From: Pomacea canaliculata
Taxonomy: Eukaryota > Mollusca > Gastropoda > Architaenioglossa > Ampullariidae
Direction of reading: 5' to 3'
Length of the DNA stretch: 64,000 nucleotides
Assembly: GCF_003073045.1 (NCBI RefSeq)
Contig: NC_037593.1
Coordinates: 23,555,868-23,619,867 of the forward strand
In this document: positions 38,346 to 49,975 of the stretch, in pieces
How positions within the stretch are numbered: the first letter of the stretch is position 1
Layout of the letters: each line of letters opens with the position of its first letter
Made by a program: the position numbers and the translations under genes
The notes under the pieces: generated by a model
Database searches by the model: none
What the model saw: only the letters and a program-made list of their open reading frames with translations
What the model was told of the DNA's origin: nothing

Positions 38346-38979
38346 AACTATAATGACCGGCTAGTTATAACACCACGATTCGATCAATCTCATGGAGCGG
38401 TAACCGTCGCCAAACAGTCACCAGCAGTGGAACCTTTTCTGGGTTCCACGGGGCCACAAGAGTAGCACTGTAGCACCCATTCAAAGGAAATTTTCGTTTT
38501 CCTGTTGTGTCCCTCGGACATGCAGGTGTCCATGGCAGAAATATTAGTAGCATGAATAATCTGAAACACAGGCCATGGGACAGGTGTGGAGCTATTTATG
38601 ATCACAAGTAACGGCTGTTTGTCCATCTGAAAACATGGACAGACAAAGTGAGGGTTTGTTATGTACATAGTGCAACCAGAGAGTGTGGATAGAGGAAATT
38701 TGTTTACGATGTTCTCAGAGGACAGTGGCACTGGTCAGCTTCACAGTCGGAGCACAGACACTCAAACACTCAGGTCACCCTGCCTTGTCTTGATACCGTT
38801 AAACGTTTTCTAAACAACGCCGGTGACTGACAAGACAGGAGTTACCCCAAAGTTGATGGCGGGTTGTCTCTCGTGCCAGCTTTTTAAAACCTTTGATGGA
38901 GTTTTACACAGGAAAGACTCAATGTTTGTTTTTTAAAAAAAATCTTCCACAGACATGTTAGCTGTAGCTGCCAATCTCT

Positions 38980-39580
38980 GAGTGAAGTGCCGTGCTTCCT
39001 GTTGCGCCGCTCATAAATATTTAAATCAACAATTTAAAATCGGACTTCGCATGACAGCTGCGCGCACACACACACGTGAACAGCAACAGCACCACCACCA
39101 CCACCGCTACAGCCACCGTCACGCGCCATCCCTCGGTAACCATGGCAGCGACGGCCGTGAACGCCTCCTTCCTCTTCTTCCTCCCATCCACCCCCACCTC
39201 CCTTCAAGCTGCGCCCAGTCGGCGCGATTTGGCGCGATTCCTGCGCGTTCCAAGCTCGCGCTGCCAGGAGACTCGCAGGAGAAACGTGTTCGCCACTTGC
39301 GGAGTGCTTCCAGTACGCGCATGCGCAGAGCCAGGGCGGGTTGGTTCAGCCTCCGCTGCCGAGTCCCTCGGACGATGCGAAGCACACGACCCTCGCTTGT
39401 TGCGCGTGCTCGCTGCATACGGAGGAGAAAGTGCGTACGTGTGTGAGCGTTGGGCTGCTTGTGGATTTCCTGTCGGTTCTGACATCTGTGGATCTTTGGG
39501 ATTTCTCGGGTGCGTGTGTCCTGCGTGGATCCGGCGCCTGGCCTGACAAGGGTGTGTGTGGAGTAGCTACGCGCTGAGAA
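38980..39580 (+). promoter_or_regulatory. GC-rich segment, candidate promoter and non-coding first exon
   Basis: An abrupt rise in GC and CpG content compared with the flanks, with several overlapping open frames on both strands as expected of such composition. A strong donor (gagaa|gtaagt) lies at 39580. The next plus-strand acceptor followed by a real coding exon is at 44479-44480. The simplest reading is the 5' UTR exon of the claudin-like gene, with a first intron of about 4.9 kb. This link is inference. Confidence 0.4.
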
Positions 39581-41949
39581 GTAAGTCGTAGTGTATCCAT
39601 GCTTGGTGCTGCTTGCCACAGGAAGCTGTTTAGTCCTCGGTCCTCTCGTTTGCCTGCCGCCACTTTTACTCCATGCTTTGCTCATTGAGAAGTTTTCTGA
39701 AATACGATCCTGTTCCTTTTTTGCCCAGCTGCAGCCGTTAGTTCATGGCGATTCTGGTTTCCGCCCCTTGTGCCGTGTACCCATACCTCCATTCTCCACC
39801 CCACCCACCATCTCTCCCCCACCAACCAGCCCCTAGCGGCTATCAGCCTCTCAGTGGTTTATGTCTGTCTGCTTCTGGTTTAGGTAGTCAGTAAGGATGC
39901 TCATGGCGGGGGATTTGACAGAACTAGGGACCGGTAACTGCGAAATAATGAGTGTTCGCATGCTTCTTGTTATTGTTGTTGCTATTGATGGTGTGAATGG
40001 TTGTTTACCGTTGTGTATGTGTGATGGTTACAGTGTAACGGTCCGCCAGTATCGTATTAAATGTACCACAGAAAGCGACAGGTACCCTGTCTGTATAGTT
40101 ACAGAGCGACAACAACCATTAGCTGCAATTGCAAAGTAATGTACGTGTTTGCAATTGCAAAATGTTGCAACCACTGGAGTTACAGAGGAACACCTAACTC
40201 CTTCTGAAGCACGTGACGTAACGGCTGAGATGTAGGGGGGTGGGGGTAGCAGATGGAGAGATGAGGGGGTTGGGGGGTGTAAGTGAAGTCACGCTGCTGC
40301 AAAGAGCGGCACTTGTGGAGTTGCATGATGGGATGCGCGCGCCTCCACCGCTGGCTGATTTATGGCGCAGCTGCTTGCTGCTGTCTTCATCAACTGCTCT
40401 CTCTCTCTTCCAGCCTGCTCGACCACAAACAATCGCAGTGTACACCTCCCTCCCTGGCTCACTCGGACTTTGCGACTTGTTTACTACTTAGCTTTACCAT
40501 TACATGAGCTTTAATAAGAAATGGAAGAAATGGAGTCTGGGTGAATCACAACAAACACTTGTCGCCCTGATGTCCAAAGCTGTATCCAGTTCACAGCGAG
40601 AATGATAGCGGGTGACAGGGTGGAAAGGTAGAGTTTCCCACTGCTTGAGCTTTGACAAGGAGATCAATACCCGCCAGGCCGCCGTGGGAACCGTTCACCT
40701 CACCACGGCCACCATCATAGGGGACAGCGGATAATCACGTGGTAAAACTGGGACTGGACCAGTGGGTTTATATGATCTTTATTTCGTGCATGTGTGTGTG
40801 TTTTGCTATTGACGGTTCTTGCAAGGTCTGTCGGTGACCTGGCCATATTCTGTGTCATAAACTTCCGGTCAATCCTTCATTGCTGCTCACATACCTTTGA
40901 GGGAACATTTCCTGTCTCGTGGTGCTGGTGACGTACACACGTCGAACAGCTGACTGTTGTGGGTTGAGGGTTGAGGGAGGGAGACAGGCCTTGGGAAAGT
41001 GAGCACTTGCACGCATGCGCCAGGACAGAAGCCGGAAGGTATAATCACAACAGCCACTTGACCTCCGGCACAGACAGGAGCGCACCGCAGGAGAATGTGA
41101 CAGTTACCAGTCTCATGCCCTCACGTGACCTGTGACGTAAGGGGAAGAGAGAAAAGTCAGATCCGTGCATATCTCGTCATCCGTACAGGTGTCGGGTGGT
41201 GGATTGTTTTGACACCATCCCAGCGGCATTGTTGGACAATCTGTAGTTCTTGTGACCCTTCTGCCCACTAAACAATTGCTAGCAGGAAGTGACCTACTCA
41301 AAGGTCACACCTTTCCCGCATGTTCCATAGATTACTTTCAATGGAGAGAAGCTTGAGCTATGTTTTACTTATGTCTACTTACGTAAATACATAATTTAGT
41401 TGAAATTTTGTAAAATAGTTTGTAATATATTTTATTATCTTTTGAGTAATATTACAGCTTTTTTAAAATTCTGATCTGTTATTGTATTTGTAGTGTCTCT
41501 TTAACTCAAACCGTTTATTACAAAATTATTGAACGATGTAGTATTTATTTATTATTATTCCAAGCATTTGTATATCAAGGTGCTAATCCTACCTTGGTTT
41601 ACAACCAATGTTGAAAATACTGAGGTGTCAAGCTTGTATTCTGCTGCATAACACTTCAATAAGATGTGCTTTTGTTAACCCTGCCGACAGAGGAGTAAAT
41701 GTGAAAGTTATTTATCGGTACGATTTTCCCCACATTATTTATAACAGGAAGCGAGATAATCTCGTCATCGGCATTCATCAAGGTTTCATGGTTATATTTA
41801 TCAAGGAAATTATTGAAAACAAGGCTTTGTCTATCGCGGAATGTGAAGGTTGTTGATGCCCGCTTCCTATAATAAAAACTCGTCAGCCTGCCGCTGCCGG
41901 TCGTCGGGGGAGAGGGAAACCTTTCAACAATGTTCACCACTTCCGTCAA

Positions 41950-42380
41950 TTGGACGGGGGAGAGCATGTCCTGCATGAAACAACGTCCAAGTCTTTATGT
42001 TCACCATCCAGCTCTTCCGCCAGGCATCGACCAGGCTTCTGGGTGTCGGGCGACATGGCCGAGCCAGACCATCGAGCTCTGTGTCACTTTTGTGAAAAGA
42101 ATTTCCTGGTGTCCCACGAGAGTGCCTCGCGTTTCATTTAGGAGATTCGGATCAGTTTTTTTAAAGGCATGTGACATCGAATGCCTTCATTCCTTTCACT
42201 GTACCAGCAAGAAAAGTCCAGCTGTCACAGGAGTACAGACCAATGGAGCTTCTTCAATCGGTTGTTGAGCAGAACTGCGCTCCACTTCGATGATTTGAAG
42301 CAGGCCGTGATCGATGTTGAATTTTCTCATCACATCATCGGCTTCACCCATTTCCGACATTTGCATGTCTGCCAGGCTTC
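41950..42380 (-). mobile_element. Antisense LINE 3'-part remnant (low confidence)
   Basis: The plus strand reads 'caggcttctgggtgtcgg' and 'gacatggccgagccagacc', then 'agctgtcacaggagtacag' and 'tgaattttctcatcac'. Read in reverse, these resemble the reverse-transcriptase C-terminal part of LINEs common in invertebrate genomes. The piece is short and decayed, and abuts a sense-strand LINE fragment, suggesting rearrangement. Confidence 0.4.
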
Positions 42381-42399
42381 ACAACATGGACAATATAGT

Positions 42400-43130
42400 C
42401 TACTTAACCCTTTGACTTCCACGCACGAAGACAAGAAAATGGAAGAGTTCTATGACCAGCTGGAAGGAGATGAAGGCAGGACTGATGGAGCACATCGTCG
42501 TACTCTGACACTAGATCCAGACACACATCAACAATGGACAGGATCGGTATGTAAATTAAGGGTAGGAAAAACCAACGACAGAGACCTAAGGCTCCTAGAG
42601 ATTGCTCAGAGCCAATAACCTGGACCACAAGGAATCGAGAACGGCTATTTCACACTCTCCAGACAGCTTGGTCCCTTTACAAATCGACCTCATCCTGCTG
42701 CAAAGGCAGTTCAAATCCAGCATCAACAAGGCCAAAACAAAGCCCTATTCTGGCTTTGAATATAGACAGTGACCATAAACTTTTCTTCATGAGCTAGAAA
42801 AACACATCCTTTATCCAACCTCCCGAGTTCGCTGTGATTTGGAGAAGCTGCGAGACCCACCAGTTGCTGAAGTCCTCAAGGCCCCAGCTGCAGGTAAATT
42901 CTCTGCCCTCAACATTGTTGATTGTAATTGTAGATATCCTCGCTGAAACCTTTAAAAAGTGTTACTATCAATAGCCAAAGAAACACTAGGGACGCAGAAG
43001 AAGATACTATCCGGGCTAATGTTCTGAATCTTTGTGACCAAAGGACGGCCATGAATAATGAAAGGAAGAACATGACAGAAGCATCTACTAAGTGAACAGT
43101 AATATCAGGAAATGGATGAAGGCAGCTGAG
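42400..43130 (+). mobile_element. RTE-like LINE fragment, endonuclease domain remnant
   Basis: Translated pieces match the endonuclease-domain pattern of LINE ORF2: EDKKMEEFYDQLEG, HQQWTGSV, then GKTNDRDLRLLEIAQS (the family reads ETNDRGLRLLEFA), and in a shifted frame PLQIDLILLQRQFKSSINKA. Frames are broken by stops and shifts and the element is 5'- and 3'-truncated, so it is inactive. It lies in a presumed intron of the claudin-like gene. Confidence 0.7.
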
Positions 43131-43788
43131 GAGAGTAATGCAGTAACATAGACATAAGCTACCGAAATGTATATTTTTAAAATTTCCACCCAATTTTCCT
43201 TAGGCTTGATTCTTTTCCCCCTTCTCAGTTTCGGTCATGTGTAAAGAACAGATATTTTTGAAAATATACGAAAAAGACTTTATAGTTTTGAACAGGACAA
43301 CAGGAAAGAAGAAAACAATGACTTGTGCATCACTCAACTGTTGTTGATGTGAAGATCTTTGTCATGTGAGGACCACAAGGACATTAATTGTAAACCAGAA
43401 CAAAAGTGTTAAAAACTTGTTGTTAACAGTGCATCTGTCAAGTTGTATACCAGAACCAGCCTTGGAGCAAGTTAATCAAGAGGAGTAGAGAGAAGTAATT
43501 AGCATAATTTCAAATTTCTACTTACTGCTGTCAGTAACGGGCGCCTACACCTAAGCAGTTAAAACAATGGTTTATTTTTCAGTGTTTCTTTTCTGTTAAG
43601 TCTGTATCTATTGAAAACAAGTAAGTTGTCATTTACAAAATTTGTCTTTTTGAAGTTTTGGTTTCGTAAGTGAAGATTTTGTAATACTGCGACTCTCTTC
43701 TCTGTAACTGTCACCCCCGCCTCCTACCCCTCCTACCTATCGCACATTTTTATTTCAGCCCTTTCCAGGTCTTCGATTTAAGCAAAAA

Positions 43789-43789
43789 C

Positions 43790-43861
<72 letters not shown>
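43789..43861. repeat. (AC)n microsatellite
   Basis: About 36 uninterrupted AC units. Confidence 0.97.
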
Positions 43862-43865
<4 letters not shown>

Positions 43866-44485
43866 CCAAAAACCAAGAGAATGCGGATATTTTTGTCTTG
43901 TTTGGCTTGCTTGCTGCTATGTGTATATCTGCCTTGGCTTAAACATACTCAGGAAACTAAAACCATTTAATCTCCCTCTACCTAAGGTTTTCTCGATATC
44001 TCCAGGGCAGCAAATTGTTACAATCAACCGCAGAAGAATGTTTGCATCTTGTTTTCCATACATCAATTAAGTGTCATAGAGGGTGAGCAGCATAATCATA
44101 GGAAAATATAAACACCTGCACAGCTTCACCCTGGCTTGGGCTGCTTAAACATTCATCTTGCCTTTTCATTCGAATAAATTCGTATAAAGCTACAAATTCC
44201 TAAATGTGAAGTGAAATAGAGATGTTGAGGCAATGCACTTCTAGATTTTTTTTTTTATTTATTTATTTATTTATTTATTTATTTTGTTATACCTATTTTT
44301 ACGTATTAATTAAAATTAGTCAGAAATGCAGGAATATTCCCCTCCCCCTACTCGAGATGAACAGGGAAAACAAACTTTCGCTAGCGCACTCTAAAAATGC
44401 AAATGTCTGTGTATTTAATTTGCGAAAAAATGAGTTTGGACTGCACTGGTCACTGATGTAGACTGTTTGATTGCTTGCAGACAAG

Positions 44486-47400
44486 ATGATGACCACGTGT
44501 TGTGCCATCGTTGGCCTGGTCTTCCTGGTCCTGACCAACCTCGCCATCATCATCGCCTTCGCCACGCCTTACTGGATCATCGTGCAGCGGATCAACCGCG
44601 GGCTGTGGGCTTATTGTGTAGACCAGACCTGCACATGGGTGTTTCAGGAAGAAAACATTGAGCATTTACCGGGCCAGAAATCAGGTCTGCTGCTTCTGTC
44701 TCGCTCTTTTTTCCTTTTTTCTGTCTTCCTCTGTCGTTTCTTTCTTTTCGAAATCTCCCTCCTTCGGTTTTTTGTTTTGTTTGTTTTTGTGTTTTTTTTT
44801 ATTTTTTTTTTGGGGGGGGGTTTGGGTTTTTTTATTTTTTATTATTTATTTATTTGTTTTGTTTACCATTATTTTGCGCTTGTCCTCGTTAGAGAGCATG
44901 CAATTCTCGGGTATCGAAAGTTTCTAACTAGAGACGAGGAAAGCGAATCAGCTGTCAGAATGAAAAAGGAAAATGGGTCCTGCAAGAGAACACGCTTTAG
45001 TTATGGCTTCAAAAAATCAAAACAGCATTTAAACATGGCAAGACAAGCCCTTTCCGAAGGCAGATGTTTTTGAAAGCCGGCACTGGCAAATTAATAACTC
45101 ATTCAAGCAGCTGTAGAACAGACGAACAATTTGAGCATGATACCTGTTCCTCCAATGTTCCTCTGCTCTGTTCATCTTTGGTGTAATGTCGTCTTTGGCT
45201 TGTATCGTCTTGGGTCTAGTGTAGTCTTTACAAGGACACCAGGGATAAAGCATCTGGCACCTGAATGGTTGCCGCCTTAGATGCCATCTCTGCACAAGGG
45301 CGGTGTCAGTCTGGCGCCAATATGGCAAAACGGTGAAGACTGTTATCTCGAGAGAAAAACATACAATAGTCGGGTTGTTAGGGTGCAGATTATTTCCACA
45401 CTTTCTACGCCCGCCATTACTATCATGGAGCACTCTTGGCTGCATTCAATGCACGTTTCGCCTGTGGCATGTAACTCCAATAACTGGAGGAGTGTGGACA
45501 CGTGACCTGCTTGTAAACGGAGCACCCCTCGGAATCAGGAGCATTCTGTCTACTACACTAGTCTGCTGTTTTCTTTGGGCTGGATGAAACGGAATGTAGG
45601 AATTATATTTACAACACAACATCGTGTTGTCTTTGATGTGTTCATCCCGAGAAGTAGCGCTGCAATTTCCCCCTTGTCAGAAAACGGGGAACATTATGGT
45701 CTGAGCTCACCAGAAACCTTTCAGATGGTATTGCTGTTAGAAAGGGGGACTGTTGAGATACGGACTTTTGCCTCGAGTGCCTCTTAGCAGAAGAACTTTG
45801 TAGTTAAAAACTTCACTATGTAATGAGTTATCGCTGGTGAGTGTGTTTAAAGAAATCGTAAAGGCAAATTAAAACTGCTTATGATCTTGTAAAGAGTAGG
45901 ATCAGTGTGAACCTCGTCTATTTTCGTGTCTGTTCATGTGGAAAAAAGCTGACTGTTTTTTATAGGATGTTGTGTTTAATAAGAGAAATTACACGGGACT
46001 CTTTCGTTTGCTTCAACAAAGTCTCGTCCTCCGGTGATGCTAACTGGATCCCAGTGGGAGCTGATGCAAGGATATGGTTGTACATTGGTCGTAGCCATCT
46101 TGATTGTTATCACTAGTTGGATAATTGGATTAGTGATCACCGATCACTTGAATTTAAATCCTAACAATGACCGACACTTCCTCTCCCTCGCTGACATCAC
46201 ACAGAACTCCACAGCCTTATCACCGCCCTCACTGCCTTGATTATACATACAAAGTTTTCTGAGTTCTAGCAAGCGAAAACGAAAACGGATTCAAATTTTA
46301 CTGTCAAAATATACAAGAATTTAAAAAAAAAAACTGTTCAGTGTGTTACGTTAAATCACAGGAGCTAATAATAGTGGTCTCCAGGAAGTGTTTTTGCTAA
46401 ACTTGTATTACTCACTCTGAACCAACCACCCACTCCCGAAAAAAAGTAACAAACAAAAACAAAGACTATCGTACAGGAAAAGGAAAATTTTACTTCTGTT
46501 GGCAATGTATTTTTAACGATAGAAATCGCTTTTTTTCACGTAATTTGAAAATAATTCCTTGTCACATTACTTTAGGTATTGTAGAAAGAGGTGATGAAAT
46601 ATGAAGGTTGATGGGGAGGGGAAGTATTGGAAATTTGCTGTAACTTCGGCAATTATAGAATGTAGTAGTGCGTTATGTAGCTCTGTACAATTTACAGCAA
46701 AGTCTCTTCTTGGTGGTGAAAGGCAGGAAGGCCGGATTAGAGAGAGAGATTGCCTGTCTAAAGTGTAAATATATGTTTGTGAGTGTGAAACGAAATCACG
46801 ACCTCACCGGCTTAGTGACGAGAACCGAAGAAACATGGCAACATGACTGTGCAGCTATGTCATTAATCAATCATTATATAATTATAATTGTAGTTTTCAT
46901 GCGCACCAAGTCACGCAGGCACATGCTCAGGCCAGAAGGTGATTGAGCAGTCAAGGGAAGTGCATATTATTAGAGCGACTGGGTCAGCTCACCCTCAGAC
47001 CAAAATAATTCCTGGCTACCAGGCCGACATTGACAGACTCGTCACAGGAGAGCTGTCTTGCGGGAGACAACTCAGGTGAAGGACGAGCATTCTGCCCAGG
47101 ATGTTTATGCTCGCGTTTCCAGTGTTTTGAAGGATTCCGTATCCACAGCCTCCAGGTGACGAGTTTGTGTATTGATTAAATTGCTTCGGCCACTCTAAAT
47201 ATTTAGACTGCAACGACTTGCAGCGTGTTTACGCGCCACAGGGAATATTTGAATTATCTGTCGAGGGCGGACGGATTTCTGTTTGTAAAGATCGTTTGTG
47301 GAGCGATAGTGTTCTGTGACCACGTGGCTGTTGTTACTGATTATGAAAGCGGTCTGTCGGAACAATGGGTGTGTCTCTGCTGTAACCGTGTGTAAAGTCA

Positions 47401-49880
47401 AGTGCGAAAAATCCAAAATATATGAAAGCTGTAGGTGGACAAGTGATTGTACACGGAGTTCACCACTGTTAATGTCTGTACGCATGACATGGTTCACCCG
47501 TTCCATCTCGTTCAGTCATCCACAGCTAGCCTATCTTATCATCTCTTTAAACTTATTAAAGGTCAAGAATGTGGTGGAAATTCGTGCTAGGAAAGTGACT
47601 TCCCTTCCAGCTCAGCATGTAGCCGGAAAATGCTTTGCGTTATCTCGCATTTCGCTGCCTTGGTGTCGTTGAGATGGCGAAGATCGCTCATTTGCATCAT
47701 TATGCTGTTGAGATGGGAGGCAAAGGTCACATCGCACGCACACCCACAGAAAGCACTGAGGTAAAAGCCAATTGAGACAAGCCTTCACTTCGAGAGACAA
47801 GAGACAGAATGTATGGCAGGCTAGAATAAAAAAGACAGAAGTCGTTGAGGGGAGGAATATTTCCAGATACTTCTTCGCAATATCCGTGACAGATTTCAGA
47901 AATGTGGAATATTGGAGGAATGGCTGTCATGCTGAGAAAGTTGTTTTCCCTCTCTAACTGTGGTAGGATTTTCATCGTAGTTTTGAGCTGTTTGCTCTCG
48001 ATGTAGGACGCTTCCTCGCCAGCAGTGGTGCCAACATCAGTCTGTCGACAACCTGTCCGAACTCAATGACCGTTAGTTCGCCAGTTGTGGGCTTGCTCAG
48101 TCTCACAAGTTCGTGTCCTCGGAAAGTCAGGACTTCTTAATATATTACCCATATCTGCTAGTTGGCAGGCATTTAGCATTGTTCAGTGCAGTATGTGTGT
48201 GTTGCCACAGAAGGTCTGCACATGCATGTCACTGCCAACCAACCCCCAGCAACCCCCAGTGTCTGCAGTAGACTTAATGCGCAAAGTCATAAGTCATAAG
48301 TAGTTTATTCAAGGGGCTATTGCCCTTTTTGAAGGGGGAGCAACAACAAAATAATACAATATTGCATACAAAGGCAACCGCAAGTGTAATTAATGAGTTC
48401 TGGAAAACTCTCCACTACCAGAGAGAGAACTGAACATGATATTTTGGTGTGTTCGTGCACAGCACCGGTAGGCGAGTTTCTGTCTGTCAGCACATCTACC
48501 TCCTGCTAATGAGTGCACGTGCATGTAAGCTGATCGTCGACGCTCGCTGATCGTTATCGTGCACAAGAAGCTCATTTTCCGCTCGACCTGCCGCAGCTCT
48601 TTGCGGTTTGTTATCGGGATTGTCTTGATCCGGGCATGACCAGGTGCCAACAGGGCCGCTGGTGCCGATAGGGGATCATGCAGGGTGCATCCGGCACTTC
48701 ACTCCTCTTCCTAGTTTCTGTGTCTAGTAGGGTCTGACGAACTTCTTACTCTAACGGGCACTGTTTGCCAATGTATACAGTCTGATGTATTTCTTGGTCT
48801 GATATGTGTTTGTGGTGTGATGCTTATGTTCTACTCTAATGTATACATCCTAATATGTATTTCTTGGTCTAATATGTACTGTCTGTGGTACAATACTTAT
48901 TTCAGTCCAATGTGTACAATCTAACCTGTATTTCACAATGGTATATATGTTTTGGTCTAACACTTTATACAGTCTGTAGTCTAACATATATTTCTTAGTT
49001 TAATGTATACAGTTTGTGGTCTTATACTTAGTGTCATGCCCCAGGATGTTCTCATACTTTATGGAGAGTTTGACTAAAGTTCAGCTGCATCAGATAACGG
49101 AACCCCTGCCCCCTCTAGGCTACCGGGAAACAAATCGCACCAAACAAGTGTCTGACTGTACAGCATCCACTTCACCACAACTAGTAAACTTCCAGAACAA
49201 TGGCCATAATTCGAGTGTCACTTTGCTTCCAACCCGGATGCTGGGGATCATTTCCCATTGGCACCTCGTGCGTTGCATGCATCTTTCGTCCGTTCGTGCA
49301 TTTGTTTGGAATTAGGTATGAAGCAGGGGTAGCCTTACCTGAGAGTTAGCTAAAGCTGACACTGTGTGGTTGAGGGACCTGGAGTTGGACATAGGAGCAT
49401 ATATATTGAGATATCTAGAGGTCTCCGTCTTGCTTACAGTCACAAGCTTTGACTATAGAGGGCTTGCTAGAGGTGAAGGTATTGGGCGGAGGTAAAGCAA
49501 ACCCGGGGATACGGATGTACATCTGCTTCATAATTACCACCCGAGAAGAAGGTGAAATCGAGAGTTAGTATCATATTGCTTCCTCCCAATCATCTCCCTT
49601 TTCTCTTCCTTTAGCATCGCTCTCATTATTTTACCTCTGCCTCCCTCTTTCTTTTTCTTCCTCGTCTTACATATTCTCTCATCCTCCTTCATGTTCATGT
49701 CTTGTTGTGCAGCCCACTTGCTGTTCCGGGATGGAGACCATAAAGTATGGTCTAATTACTGCAACAATTAGCTCACAATTACTAGTCGTATGCTAATAAA
49801 CACAGCAGGGCCTTGTCACCTGCTGAATGGTTGAACATGATTTGTGCACACAATTTGCCTAATTCTGTCAGTAATGTGTG

Positions 49881-49975
<95 letters not shown>

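Larger units (their letters stand above)
39581..44480 (+). other. Putative first intron of the claudin-like gene
   Basis: Apart from LINE remnants (41950-43130) and the AC microsatellite (43789-43861), no exon is supported. An 80-codon frame at 39897-40139 begins with a signal-peptide-like stretch but lacks supporting splice or family evidence. The linkage of this interval to the gene at 44486 is inferred. Confidence 0.35.

Noticed and set aside
38982-39685. Several overlapping frames up to 188 codons on both strands
   Set aside because: High GC content lowers stop frequency; arginine- and alanine-rich translations without motifs fit a promoter region rather than a coding exon.
44685-45073. 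Read-through of the claudin-like first exon to a 200-codon frame
   Set aside because: Sequence after the donor at 44685 is T- and G-runs giving phenylalanine-rich filler; the splice to 53418 restores the claudin fold instead.
45029-45445. 138-codon minus frame in the claudin-like intron
   Set aside because: No recognisable domain, no splice partners and mixed composition; most likely chance.
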